Shown in pieces: positions 35,728 to 44,377 of a stretch of DNA of 64,000 bases. Position 1 is the first letter of the stretch. Each line of letters begins with the position of its first letter. The stretch covers positions 62,001-126,000 of the forward strand of contig JAQWSN010000003.1 in the NCBI GenBank assembly GCA_029243165.1, read 5' to 3'. The translations under genes were made by a program, and so were the position numbers. The stretch is from Flavobacteriaceae bacterium. GTDB lineage: Bacteria > Bacteroidota > Bacteroidia > Flavobacteriales > Flavobacteriaceae. Below the pieces are notes generated by a model. The model saw nothing but the letters and a program-made list of their open reading frames with translations. It was not told where the DNA came from and did no database searches.

Positions 35728-36800
35728 TTATTCGAAACTAATTGTACTTCATAGGCGTCAGCAGCTCCGGCATCTTTGAAGGCTTTTATGACACGTTCTT
35801 TAGCGGATTCATTTGTTATTGCAACCATACAACCGCCGCCGCCTGATCCAATAATTTTAGCCCCTGAAGCTCCCGCTGTCAAGGCCGCCTCCATTTGATT
35901 AATCATTAGAGCTGGAGTGTTTTGAATACAGTCTTGTAAAATTTTTTGATGTGCATTCATAAGGGTTCCTATTTTATTAAAATTAGGTTCGGCAGTGATC
36001 AATTCCTGTTTGGCTGTTTGCGTGATTAAATGGTTGTGAATTGCAGCGTACCAATAGGGTTGAAATGGCTTTGATACTAGGGAAAGGTAATTTTTAAAAT
36101 CCTGCTCTTGTGCCTTTTTTAGATCAAATTCAGGATGTTTACTTTGTACTTCTTCTATTGCATTTTGAGCATAATTTCGCGCATTTTGAAGTACGGATAG
36201 GGTCTGTTTTGGAATTCCTGACTCGGCCAAGATCAACGTTCCTAGTTTGGGAGTTAAATTCGTAGTTTCACCCGATTGGGTATCGATAAAAATCAACCCC
36301 CCTTGTGCAATCGTAAATTGATCCATCAGCCCTCCCGGCTGATCAAAATAAAGGACCTCGGCTTTGTAAGCCCATTCTCCAATTTGCTTATCTGTAAAAT
36401 TCCAAGTGGCCTCTTGAGCTTGGAGTAAAAATCGAATCCAAGCCACTACCAAAGCAGATGAACTCGATACACCCGCATTTACGGGCACATCTCCTGATAT
36501 TTCCACAGTGTAGCCTTGTAAAAATTCTGCCCCTTCTTTTTTTAATACTGCCATACAGGAACGGAAGTAATCTTCTGTTAAAATTGAATTAAAGTTATCG
36601 TTTAGATTTATGATTACTTCTTTATCTAAATCAAGAAGTTGAATAAAATATTTTGAATCTGAATTTGGGGTTCCATTAATCTGAATATGTCGGTTTATTG
36701 TTCCTGCAATCACAGGGAGTCCTAGGTAGTCTTGATGGTCTCCAAAAAAACAAATTCTCGCTGGTGCTTGAACTTTAATTCTCGCTTTGATAGGCTTCAT
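35724..36800 (-). CDS. GHMP-family sugar kinase
   Basis: 358 residues. N-terminal APARICFFGDHQDYLGLPV resembles the galactokinase/glucuronokinase signature. The ATP loop is PVNAGVSSSSALVVAW, and the third motif is IIGSGGGGCMVAI. It likely makes a sugar 1-phosphate from an anomeric hydroxyl and ATP. It is coupled by a 4-nt overlap to the nucleotidyltransferase and lies 3 nt after a GH109-like gene, so the sugar may be one released by that enzyme, such as GalNAc. That substrate is inference. Confidence 0.85.
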   Translation of the reverse strand: MKPIKARIKVQAPARICFFGDHQDYLGLPVIAGTINRHIQINGTPNSDSKYFIQLLDLDKEVIINLNDNFNSILTEDYFRSCMAVLKKEGAEFLQGYTVEISGDVPVNAGVSSSSALVVAWIRFLLQAQEATWNFTDKQIGEWAYKAEVLYFDQPGGLMDQFTIAQGGLIFIDTQSGETTNLTPKLGTLILAESGIPKQTLSVLQNARNYAQNAIEEVQSKHPEFDLKKAQEQDFKNYLSLVSKPFQPYWYAAIHNHLITQTAKQELITAEPNFNKIGTLMNAHQKILQDCIQNTPALMINQMEAALTAGASGAKIIGSGGGGCMVAITNESAKERVIKAFKDAGAADAYEVQLVSNK

Positions 36801-36803
36801 TAA

Positions 36804-38198
36804 TTAAGAAATTATTTTCAACGGTTGGGTTGTTGACCAATTTTTACGCGTAAAGTCTGGAAATTTTTGAGGCATTCCTCCTTGGGCAACGGAAGCTTCA
36901 CTCAAAGGCGATACTGCACTCCACAAGCATCCTTCATAAACATTTTGATCTAATGCTTCCCCACCTCTTAAACACTCTACGATCCGATAAAGCATCATAA
37001 AATCCATTCCACCGTGTCCTCCCATTTTTTTGGCCAAAGCGCCCAGACGTTTGTACATGGGGTGTTCGTGTTTTTCAAAAAGTAAATCCAATTGCTCCCC
37101 CTGTGCCCATTCATGGTGGCTGTCCGTTGCTCCCTCAACACCACCTTCCAAAGCAACTCGGGTTGGATACCCTGCTAACGTTCCTTTTGTTCCCTGGACT
37201 AAATTGTGTCTAGAATAAGGGCGTGGACTGGTTTCGTCCCACTGAATCATGACCGTTCTTCCTAGAGCTGTTTTGACTAAAGATGTGTTTAGATCTCCTC
37301 CTTCATAGGAAAGTTGATTCCATTTATGTTCTTTAGGATAATTTTTTTCTGCGTACATATTTCTCCCTTTGGCCGGTGATGAAAAAGAGACTAAGGTCGA
37401 AAATTGATCTTCACCACGACCGATGTTCATGTACTGAGCTACAGGGCCTAGACCGTGGGTAGGATAGAGATTTCCATTTCGGTTTGCATAATGTAAGGTT
37501 CTCCAAGAGCCCGTTCCCCGTTCTTGTTCTTCCATTTGAAATCGAAGTTCATGAATGTAGGCTGCTTCGGCATGTAAAATTTCTCCGATCAACCCTTTTC
37601 TGCAAAGGTTTATGTAAAGTAACTCCTCCCTTCCATAGTTAACATTTTCCATCATCATACAGTGTTTTTGGGTCTGTTCGGATGTATCCACAATATCCCA
37701 CATCTCTTGAAGAGTGACTGCTATGGGAACCTCCACAAAGGCATGCGCACCTTGCTTCATAGACTCAATGGCCATAGGAGCGTGATTTTTCCAATTGGTT
37801 GCAATAAAAACTGCATCGGGCTGAACTTGCTTCAACATTTCTTTCCATTGCGTCTCGTCTCCAAAAAAGCGTTGGATGTTTTGATGGCGACCCTTGCCAA
37901 CTGCTTGGCAATTCGTTACAGATCGATCAACCAAATCTTCGTACAAATCAGCAATGGCAACAATCTCAGTTCCTTCAATAGCCGCTAATTGTTTAGCGTG
38001 TCCCGTCCCCCTAGCACCAACTCCGATGATGGCGATCCGTACTTTATCAAGCTTTGGAGCTTGATAATCTCCCATGTAAATTCCCCCGGAAGGGTTTAAT
38101 TCCTTCTCTTGTGAGCATGCCATCGAACTTGCCAAATAAAGAGAAGCCGTTGACAAGGAGGTCTTTTTAATAAAATTTCTTCTGTTGATTGATTTCAT
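36804..38198 (-). CDS. GH109-like Gfo/Idh/MocA protein, Tat-exported
   Basis: 464 residues. The N-terminus SINRRNFIKKTSLSTASLYL is a twin-arginine-type signal followed by AxSMAC, possibly also lipidated. The Rossmann motif IAIIGVGARGTGHAKQL starts near residue 57. Segments MMMENVNYGREELL, LYPTHGLGPVAQYMNIGRG, GHGGMDFMM and WSAVSPLSEASV match the GH109 family, NAD-dependent alpha-N-acetylgalactosaminidases. The family also holds enzymes of other specificity. I chose ATG 38198, which puts the Tat motif at the N-terminus. It heads the module with the kinase and transferase. Confidence 0.85.
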   Translation of the reverse strand: MKSINRRNFIKKTSLSTASLYLASSMACSQEKELNPSGGIYMGDYQAPKLDKVRIAIIGVGARGTGHAKQLAAIEGTEIVAIADLYEDLVDRSVTNCQAVGKGRHQNIQRFFGDETQWKEMLKQVQPDAVFIATNWKNHAPMAIESMKQGAHAFVEVPIAVTLQEMWDIVDTSEQTQKHCMMMENVNYGREELLYINLCRKGLIGEILHAEAAYIHELRFQMEEQERGTGSWRTLHYANRNGNLYPTHGLGPVAQYMNIGRGEDQFSTLVSFSSPAKGRNMYAEKNYPKEHKWNQLSYEGGDLNTSLVKTALGRTVMIQWDETSPRPYSRHNLVQGTKGTLAGYPTRVALEGGVEGATDSHHEWAQGEQLDLLFEKHEHPMYKRLGALAKKMGGHGGMDFMMLYRIVECLRGGEALDQNVYEGCLWSAVSPLSEASVAQGGMPQKFPDFTRKNWSTTQPLKIIS

Positions 38199-38333
38199 AA
38201 TCCTATTTTTTGTTTTGTAGTTTTGGGTAATGATTTTTCTAAAGTAAAAAATCTTCAAAGAACTCCCTTATTTTAAAACGTCTTTAAAAATTTTATTTTT
38301 AAAAATTTCTATCTTTAGATAAATTAATAAATT

Positions 38334-38423
38334 ATGGGAGTCGGTGGAACAGTTTTAGCAAGTCTTGTAGTATGTTTAGTAATTGGTCTAATCATAGAAC
38401 TTAAAGAGCGGCATTTAAATTAA
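38334..38423 (+). CDS. Micro-ORF 1, predicted single-helix membrane peptide (29 aa)
   Basis: Begins MGVGGTVLASLVV and ends IIELKERHLN. A single hydrophobic helix (residues 5-22) is followed by a charged tail, as in small membrane subunits. A TATCTTTA box at 38310-38317 may serve as promoter. The next micro-ORF begins 1 nt after its stop. Confidence 0.45.
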   Translation: MGVGGTVLASLVVCLVIGLIIELKERHLN

Positions 38424-38424
38424 A

Positions 38425-38523
38425 ATGGGCTATTTTTTGAAAAATATCTTAGTCTATGGAGCGATCGCACTTGTAGCTTGGATGCTTTACGCAGCCATCC
38501 GTGGAATGAAGAATAAAAAATGA
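38425..38523 (+). CDS. Micro-ORF 2, predicted single-helix membrane peptide (32 aa)
   Basis: Begins MGYFLKNILVYGAIA and ends AAIRGMKNKK. A hydrophobic helix (residues 8-24) and a Lys/Arg-rich tail obey the positive-inside rule with the tail in the cytoplasm. The stop is 6 nt before micro-ORF 3. Confidence 0.45.
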   Translation: MGYFLKNILVYGAIALVAWMLYAAIRGMKNKK

Positions 38524-38529
38524 TCTTCT

Positions 38530-38622
38530 ATGAAAAACAAATTAAAAAATAATTACAAGTTGATTGTCGCACTTGGAATTCTCAAAAAAGTAGGGATCCT
38601 TCTTTGGATTCTTTTCTTTTAA
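38530..38622 (+). CDS. Micro-ORF 3, predicted single-helix membrane peptide (30 aa)
   Basis: Begins MKNKLKNNYKLIVAL and ends GILLWILFF. A basic N-terminus precedes a hydrophobic C-terminal stretch, so orientation is opposite to micro-ORF 2. No homologue is recognised. It is followed by the convergent lipoprotein gene at 38652. Confidence 0.4.
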   Translation: MKNKLKNNYKLIVALGILKKVGILLWILFF

Positions 38623-38651
38623 AAATCCAAAACGAACATTTTAGAACTGAC

Positions 38652-39023
38652 TTATTTATTAATTCTACTTCCTTCTAAGTCAAACATACCCATTAAAGAT
38701 CCAGACACAGCATCTTCATCAATTGAAATTTCAAAATAGATATCGTAACCTGAAGCATAAGCTTCAATAGTGAAAACACCTTCATCTAAAGTGGTCCCTT
38801 CGATTTCAAATTCTACCTGTTGATCTGGATTTCGAGGTTTAATGGAGGCTACATAAGCATCGGCTTCTTTATTGATCTCAAGAAAAAGTTCAATGTCCCC
38901 GAAATTATCAACCTCAAAAACGGTTATTTCGTAAGAACCAACATAAGGGTCTTGATTGATGTTTTTTTGGACACCACAGGATACAATAAGAAACAGGCTT
39001 AAAAAAAATACTAATTTTTGCAT
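38652..39023 (-). CDS. Small hypothetical lipoprotein
   Basis: 123 residues, with a signal peptide ending in a lipobox (FLIVSCG, Cys16). The mature part is acidic and probably all-beta (YEITVFEVDNFGDIELFL, ISIDEDAVSGSLMGMFDL), like a small lipocalin-type or "YtfJ-like" barrel fragment. No family is recognised. It lies 39 nt from another small lipoprotein gene on the same strand. Confidence 0.75.
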   Translation of the reverse strand: MQKLVFFLSLFLIVSCGVQKNINQDPYVGSYEITVFEVDNFGDIELFLEINKEADAYVASIKPRNPDQQVEFEIEGTTLDEGVFTIEAYASGYDIYFEISIDEDAVSGSLMGMFDLEGSRINK

Positions 39024-39062
39024 GATACAATTACGTTGTTTTAGTTAACCCAATGTACCATT

Positions 39063-39542
39063 TTATTCTGAACTTTCCGCTGTTGCTTGCACTACGCGAT
39101 TCCATACCGTAATGGCCCCATTGGATTGATCCTTCCATGTCATTTGATTATCCCCATTTGAAAACGTAATCATGTAGTTAATCACATTATTCCCTTGAAC
39201 ATATTTGTAAATTCCTGTCTCTGGATCCGAAGACCAAGTGTAAATAGAAATTGCTGGAGCAAGACAGCCTCTTGAGTTAACATCGACAATCGTGTATTTT
39301 GTGCTCACAAGACTACCCGTAATCGTTGCGGTGAAATCCATACAAGAATATTCAGAGATGAGCCCTACTAAAGATTCTTTTAACTCATTCCAAACGGTAA
39401 GGTTTCCCTCAGCATCCGTAATGGAATAAACTTGCCATTCTCCAATCGATTTATCTGGAATAACCTCTTCTTCTGAACAGCTTAGGAAAAATAAAATCGT
39501 TAAAATTGAAATTGAAAATTTGATAGATGTATTGAGTCTCAT
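39063..39542 (-). CDS. Lipocalin-like hypothetical lipoprotein
   Basis: 159 residues with a lipobox (FFLSCSEEE). The short body with GEWQVYSITDAEG, two Cys (SCMDF, SRGCL) that may form a disulfide, and a QMTWKDQSNGAITVW ending resembles the lipocalin-like proteins common in Bacteroidota. Function unknown. Likely co-transcribed with the lipoprotein at 38652. Confidence 0.75.
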   Translation of the reverse strand: MRLNTSIKFSISILTILFFLSCSEEEVIPDKSIGEWQVYSITDAEGNLTVWNELKESLVGLISEYSCMDFTATITGSLVSTKYTIVDVNSRGCLAPAISIYTWSSDPETGIYKYVQGNNVINYMITFSNGDNQMTWKDQSNGAITVWNRVVQATAESSE

Positions 39543-39658
39543 GATTTATGGATATGATTCAAAATTATTAAAAATTAAACTATTTAAGATCATTTTTAGT
39601 TTTCTTTTTAACTAGGGGGGTAATCCATTTTAAAAAGCTAATTCTAAGATGAATTCAC

Positions 39659-39687
39659 TATTTTTGAGATGGATCTTAACTCAAAAA
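39659..39687 (+). promoter_or_regulatory. -7 box overlapped by an inverted repeat, upstream of the plug-like gene
   Basis: TATTTTTG at 39659-39666 is an exact -7 box, 41 nt before the ATG at 39708. TTTTTGAG (39661-39668) and CTCAAAAA (39680-39687) form a perfect inverted repeat across the expected transcription start, so a repressor could act here. The -33 box is unclear. Confidence 0.45.
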
Positions 39688-39707
39688 AGATTTAAAACAT
39701 CTTATTC

Positions 39708-40172
39708 ATGAAAATAAAACTCTTAATTTTTTGCTTTTCATTGAGTTTATTCGTCTTCGGTCAAAAAGAGATTGAAGCAAAAGAACTTACCAAAAAAGAA
39801 ATTCGCGCTTTAAAACGTCAAAAAAGTTATGAAAAACAAAAAGAGCGGTATGCTAAAAGAGGTTTAAATGAATGGGGCATTAATGAAAATGCTCCCAATT
39901 TAGTAGCTGCAATTAGAGAACATCTTGGTTCTGCCAGATTGGATCTCCAAAGAGGAAGGGTAATCATTCGCCAATCAGAATCTCTAAATAATGCGCAACC
40001 TTACCCTTTGTGGGTCGTGGATGGACAACTTTACACCTTTCCACCAGACAACATTGCCTATCAAAACATCCGGGAAGTAAATGTTTTTGAATCCTTAGCC
40101 GAAACAAACAAATGGGGGCAACAGGGTCGTGCAGGAGTTATTCAGATTAAAACAATCAATAATACAAACTGA
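39708..40172 (+). CDS. Stand-alone TonB plug-like exported protein
   Basis: 154 residues with a signal peptide (cut after VFGQ near residue 19), a charged helical linker (KKEIRALKRQKSYEKQKE) and a C-terminal domain resembling the plug of SusC-type receptors: PLWVVDGQLYTFPP and NIREVNVFESL, then GRAGVIQIKT. No barrel follows. The frame ends in TGA and the next gene is in another frame, so it is not an obvious truncation. Such a free plug could bind TonB or an outer membrane protein. Sharing a transcript with the PqqB-like gene is likely. Confidence 0.75.
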   Translation: MKIKLLIFCFSLSLFVFGQKEIEAKELTKKEIRALKRQKSYEKQKERYAKRGLNEWGINENAPNLVAAIREHLGSARLDLQRGRVIIRQSESLNNAQPYPLWVVDGQLYTFPPDNIAYQNIREVNVFESLAETNKWGQQGRAGVIQIKTINNTN

Positions 40173-40173
40173 A

Positions 40174-41106
40174 TTGGTAAAGTCTTCTGTTTTAAAAAAT
40201 ACGCTGCTTTGTGTCTTAATCGCATCATCCCACTTAGCTGTTTTCGGTCAGTCCAAAACACCCATTAGTCCGCCTTTACTTACAATTCTAGGTACCGTTC
40301 AAGACGGAGGTCTTCCCCATATCGGTTGCCAAAAAAAATGTTGCAATAATCTTTCTCCTGAAGGTAAAAACAGCCTCCTTGTTACCGCTTTAGCCATTCA
40401 TCAACCTGATCTCAAATCAACCGTACTTTTTGAGGCTACACCTGATATTATTGAACAGTGGAGTATTTTAAAACAGCCTCCCTCGGCTATTTTTTTAACA
40501 CATGCTCATATGGGACATTATGCTGGATTGATGCATCTTGGAAGAGAAGCTCTCGGTGCTAAAAACATCCCTGTTTTTGCCCTGCCTAAAATGAGAGCTT
40601 TTTTGAAAGAAAACGCTCCTTGGAGTCAACTTATTTCGTTAAAAAACATCTCCCTTATGAAGTTGGAAGCTGGACTCAAGACCTCGCTGGGTGCCCTTGA
40701 AATAACTCCCATTTTAGTACCGCATCGGGATGAGTTTTCGGAAACCGTCGCTTATCGGATCAAAGGACCCAACAAAACCGTTTTGTTTTTACCCGATATT
40801 GACAAATGGAACCGCTGGGAAAAGGATTTAGCGGTAGTTTTACAGTCCGTGGACTACGCTTTTATTGATGCCACTTTTTTTGACGAAGCAGAGATAAATT
40901 ACAGACCCATTGATGAAATTCCACACCCCTTAGTTACAGAGACGGTTGCTTTGATTAAACCCCATTCGGATTCCCTCAAAAACAAAATTTACTTCATCCA
41001 TATGAATCACACCAATCCCATGCTAGACGAAACTAGTGATGCCACAAAATGGGTGCTCAAACAAGGATTCCATATTGCCAGAGAGGGTCAAACTTTTGAA
41101 TTGTGA
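40174..41106 (+). CDS. PqqB-like metallo-beta-lactamase-fold hydrolase, TTG start
   Basis: 310 residues from TTG 40174, one base after the stop of the plug-like gene. The signal peptide (LLCVLIASSHLAVFGQ) implies export. The fold and the segments TILGTVQDGGLPHIGC, VPHRDEFSETVAYRI and IHMNHTNPML match PqqB, a pyrroloquinoline quinone biosynthesis protein. The metal motif reads H110-A-H112-M-G-H115, with Gly in place of the Asp of HxHxDH. A Cys cluster (GCQKKCC) lies at residues 51-57. No other pqq gene is present, so it may have a separate, unknown role. Confidence 0.8.
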   Translation: MVKSSVLKNTLLCVLIASSHLAVFGQSKTPISPPLLTILGTVQDGGLPHIGCQKKCCNNLSPEGKNSLLVTALAIHQPDLKSTVLFEATPDIIEQWSILKQPPSAIFLTHAHMGHYAGLMHLGREALGAKNIPVFALPKMRAFLKENAPWSQLISLKNISLMKLEAGLKTSLGALEITPILVPHRDEFSETVAYRIKGPNKTVLFLPDIDKWNRWEKDLAVVLQSVDYAFIDATFFDEAEINYRPIDEIPHPLVTETVALIKPHSDSLKNKIYFIHMNHTNPMLDETSDATKWVLKQGFHIAREGQTFEL

Positions 41107-41198
41107 TCTCTTTGTTTTAATGAACTTATCTTGTACGGAGTAGTAAAAAAAACTACCTTTAAAATTCATCAAACGATCTTCCAATTAAAATTGCCAAA

Positions 41199-42245
41199 AT
41201 GGAGAAAAAAAGAAGAACATTTATCAAACAATCCCTTGCAGCAGCCAGTGGCATTGCAGCAACCCCTTTTCAAGATATTTTCATCCTAAACAAATCTTCA
41301 GAAAAAATGAATCCTATTGTTGGACACGGCGATTTCACCTATCGAGTAGATAAGGAATGGGGAATTCAGGATCCTTCGCAATTTCCTGTAAACGATTGTC
41401 ATGAAATGATTCTTGACAAAAAGAATCGGATCTTTATGACTACAACCCATCCGAAAAATAATATTTTAATTTATGATCGATCTGGAAAAATATTGGATGC
41501 ATGGGGAACAGAATACCCTGGAGCTCACGGGCTAACAATCGTTTCTGAAGGTGAAGAAGAATTTTTATTTATTACCGATCCAGACACCCATAAAGTTTGC
41601 AAAACCACCCTAAAAGGGGAAAAATTATTAGAGTTTTCTGCCCCTAAAGAAATCTCAAACTATGCTGATGTAAGTCAGTTTAAACCAACTGAAACCGCCG
41701 TGGCTCCTAATGGAGATATTTACATCGCAGACGGATACGGTTTGGATTTTATTATTCAATACGACTCCAAAGGAAATTACATTCGACATTTTGGAGGAAA
41801 AGGAGAAGATCAATTTGATTGTTGCCACGGAATAACACTGGATACACGTGGAGGAAATGTTCCTAGTTTACTGATCACCTCTAGAACTGCAAATTGTTTT
41901 AAACGTTTCACATCAGATGGGAAACACCTAGAAACCATTGCACTGCCCTCTTGCTACATTTGCAGACCCGTCCTCAAAAATGACATACTTTATTTTGCAG
42001 TCATAGTAACCAAAGATTGGGGAACCTATGACGGTATGCTTGCTGTTTTAGATCAAGACAATAAAGTAGTCTCCCTACCCGGCGGAAGCTTGCCCTCTTA
42101 CAGCGGAGGAGTTCTTAATGCGCCTACCTACGATCAAAAAACATTTTTGAACCCTCATGACGTTTGTATTGACGACGATGAAAATATCTATGTCCCCCAA
42201 TGGAATTCTGGGAAAACCTATCCCATAAAATTGGAGCGTGTTTAA
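41199..42245 (+). CDS. NHL-type six-bladed propeller protein, Tat signal
   Basis: 348 residues with a twin-arginine signal (KKRRTFIKQSLAAASGIAA). The repeats have NHL character: NILIYDRSGKILDAWG, GAHGLTIVSEGEEEFLFITD, EKLLEF, NGDIYIADGYG, NPHDVCIDDDENIYVPQWNSG. The fold is like that of peptidylglycine-type lyases and vWA-free NHL proteins. The catalytic role is unknown. It lies between the PqqB-like and gluconate genes, but spacing (92 and 244 nt) does not prove an operon. Confidence 0.88.
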   Translation: MEKKRRTFIKQSLAAASGIAATPFQDIFILNKSSEKMNPIVGHGDFTYRVDKEWGIQDPSQFPVNDCHEMILDKKNRIFMTTTHPKNNILIYDRSGKILDAWGTEYPGAHGLTIVSEGEEEFLFITDPDTHKVCKTTLKGEKLLEFSAPKEISNYADVSQFKPTETAVAPNGDIYIADGYGLDFIIQYDSKGNYIRHFGGKGEDQFDCCHGITLDTRGGNVPSLLITSRTANCFKRFTSDGKHLETIALPSCYICRPVLKNDILYFAVIVTKDWGTYDGMLAVLDQDNKVVSLPGGSLPSYSGGVLNAPTYDQKTFLNPHDVCIDDDENIYVPQWNSGKTYPIKLERV

Positions 42246-42406
42246 TCCTTTTCTCAAAGCGAAACCAAAAGCATTTGATGAAATAAGACGCTGTACCGCG
42301 TCCGTTAAAAAACTTTTTTAGCCAACGAATTTGACAGCAGTACATTTTGGAACTCTGAGGCAGAAGCTAAACTTTTAGGGGAAAAACCAATAATCGTTTG
42401 TCGTTA
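42246..42406 (+). pseudogene. Possible frameshifted coding remnant
   Basis: Reading +1 to the upstream gene gives PKAFDEIRRCTASVKKLF then a stop at 42319-42321. A second frame continues from the same T-run as ANEFDSSTFWNSEAEAKLLG...KPIIVCR and stops at 42404-42406. A one-base change in the T6 or A6 tract would join them into about 50 protein-like residues. No start codon exists. It could be the end of a lost gene, or chance. Confidence 0.22.
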
Positions 42407-42489
42407 GGGAAGAATTTAATTTGGTTATAGCGAATTACATACTAGATTGTATTTCTTTATTATTCCGTCAGGTTTTTTAACTTTACTCC

Positions 42490-42981
42490 GTGTCAAAAAT
42501 TGTTATTGTTATGGGTGTAAGCGGATGTGGAAAAACCACTTTGAGTAAAGCTCTGGCAACGGCATTCAACTACGAATTTTTAGAAGGTGACGCCTTTCAT
42601 TCTCTTGAGAATAAGAAAAAAATGAAAAACGGAATCCCGTTAACGGATCAAGACCGTGAACCTTGGTTGATGTCAATCAATCAGACACTACAAAAAAAAC
42701 AGGAAAAAAAACGTGTTCTAGCCTGTTCTGCTTTAAAAAATAAGTATCGATTATTGCTTAGTAAACAGCTTCCAAAACAATCTGTTTTATGGGTGTACTT
42801 GCACTGCGAATTCTCTGTCCTAAAAAAACGTATGGAAACACGCAATCATTTCATGCCAGTAGCACTCTTGCAAAGTCAATTGGATGCCTTAGAACCGCCT
42901 AAAGATGCCGTAGTATTGAACAGCTCAGTTCCTCTCGAAAAAATGATTCAACAATTAAAACCACATCTGAATGAACAGTAA
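42490..42981 (+). CDS. gntK: Gluconokinase, GTG start
   Basis: Phosphorylates D-gluconate to 6-phosphogluconate with ATP. It has 163 residues. The P-loop is MGVSGCGKTTLSKAL, with the family segments LEGDAFHSLENKKKM, GIPLTDQDREPWL, ACSALKNKYR and FMPVALLQSQ. GTG is used because the first ATG lies just before the P-loop. It overlaps gnd by 11 nt, so the product passes directly to the next enzyme. Confidence 0.94.
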   Translation: MSKIVIVMGVSGCGKTTLSKALATAFNYEFLEGDAFHSLENKKKMKNGIPLTDQDREPWLMSINQTLQKKQEKKRVLACSALKNKYRLLLSKQLPKQSVLWVYLHCEFSVLKKRMETRNHFMPVALLQSQLDALEPPKDAVVLNSSVPLEKMIQQLKPHLNEQ

Positions 42982-44377
42982 AGCGCAATGGGGAATCGCC
43001 GGAATGGGAGTCATGGGAACCAGTCTGAGTAGAAATTTTGCTCAGAAAGGAATCCCGTTGGCATTGTTTAATCGTCGAGTTGAAGGAGTCGAAGAACAGG
43101 TCGCTTTAAAAAAGATAAAAAAATACCCCGAACTGAATCAAGCTCAGGCTTTTGAAGATTTAAAAGGGTTTGTCGATTCTATTGAACGCCCTAGAAAGAT
43201 CTTTCTTATGCTTGCTGCTGGAAAACCCACAACATCCTTTCTAGAACTACTTAGCCCTTTGTTGTCAGAGGGAGATGTTCTTATTGATGGAGGCAATACC
43301 CATTATCAACAAACGGAAAAACGAGCAACTTCATTAAAGGAAAAAGGAATTCTGTTTTTGGGAATTGGGGTCTCTGGTGGAGAAGAAGGAGCACTAAAAG
43401 GGCCCTCTCTTATGGTTGGCGGAGATCAAAAAGGATATGAGATCGTAAAAGAAGATTTATTTTTAGTTGCTGCCAAAAACAGTAAAGGAACCCCTTGTTG
43501 TTCTTACTTTGGTTCAGGAGGAGCAGGTCATTTTGTGAAAATGGTTCACAACGGAATAGAATATGCTGAAATGCAACTGGTAGCCGAAGTCTATGGATTA
43601 GCTAAAACTAGCACTTTAGATACTACTTTACAACAAACACTCTATCAATGGAATAAAACAGAAAGTAAATCTTATCTTTTAGAGATTACAGCTGCACTTT
43701 TACAGCATCAAGAAGATGGAGTATCTTTTGTTGAATTCATTCAAGATGAAGCGTCTAATAAAGGCACGGGGGCTTGGGCCACCGCTGCGGCTACTTCATT
43801 AGGCTATCCAAATACCCTAATGGCAAGTGCACTACATGCGCGATTTATCTCTTCTACCAAGTCCGATAGAGTGCGTTTCGCCAAGCAATTCAAAACCCCT
43901 TCTAAGCCTTCAGAAATAAACTTTTCCTTGCTTAAAAAAAGTTATGATCTTTCTCGTTGGATCAATCATCATCAAGGGTTTGAAATGCTAGCCTCAGCTT
44001 CTAAATCTTTTGGCTGGAAGCTCAACTTAAGCGAAGTAGCTTCTGTTTGGGCAGAGGGATGTATTATCAAATCTGAACTAATAGATTTTTGTATTACCCT
44101 ATTCAAAAAAGAGTCTTCGCTTCTCTTAACTCCCGCTTTTGAATCCCTTTTAGCTAGCGGTAAAAAAGATTGGAAAGAACTCCTTCAACTGGCAATAAAA
44201 AATGAGACCCCAATCCCTTGCATGCAAGCTGCATGGACTTATTTTTCCAGTTTAAAAACAGCAAAAAGCAATGCCAACATCATACAAGCCCAACGGGATT
44301 ATTTTGGTGCACATGGTTTTTTAAGAATTGACCAACCCAAGGAACAGCTTCAACACGGCCCTTGGGCTTCAATTTAG
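42971..44377 (+). CDS. gnd: 6-phosphogluconate dehydrogenase, decarboxylating
   Basis: Oxidises 6-phosphogluconate to ribulose 5-phosphate with NADP+. It has 468 residues, full length. Rossmann motif GIAGMGVMGTSLSRN, LIDGGNTHYQQT, GVSGGEEGALKGPSLMVGG and KMVHNGIEYAEMQLVAE with the catalytic Lys. The C-terminal helical domain is complete. With gntK it forms a two-gene gluconate shunt. It ends in a 4-nt convergent overlap with a sulfatase gene. Confidence 0.96.
   Translation: MNSKAQWGIAGMGVMGTSLSRNFAQKGIPLALFNRRVEGVEEQVALKKIKKYPELNQAQAFEDLKGFVDSIERPRKIFLMLAAGKPTTSFLELLSPLLSEGDVLIDGGNTHYQQTEKRATSLKEKGILFLGIGVSGGEEGALKGPSLMVGGDQKGYEIVKEDLFLVAAKNSKGTPCCSYFGSGGAGHFVKMVHNGIEYAEMQLVAEVYGLAKTSTLDTTLQQTLYQWNKTESKSYLLEITAALLQHQEDGVSFVEFIQDEASNKGTGAWATAAATSLGYPNTLMASALHARFISSTKSDRVRFAKQFKTPSKPSEINFSLLKKSYDLSRWINHHQGFEMLASASKSFGWKLNLSEVASVWAEGCIIKSELIDFCITLFKKESSLLLTPAFESLLASGKKDWKELLQLAIKNETPIPCMQAAWTYFSSLKTAKSNANIIQAQRDYFGAHGFLRIDQPKEQLQHGPWASI

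Noticed and set aside
42075-42345. Minus-strand ORFs across the NHL gene end
   Set aside because: Opposite the coding strand of the NHL gene, without domain or start signals.
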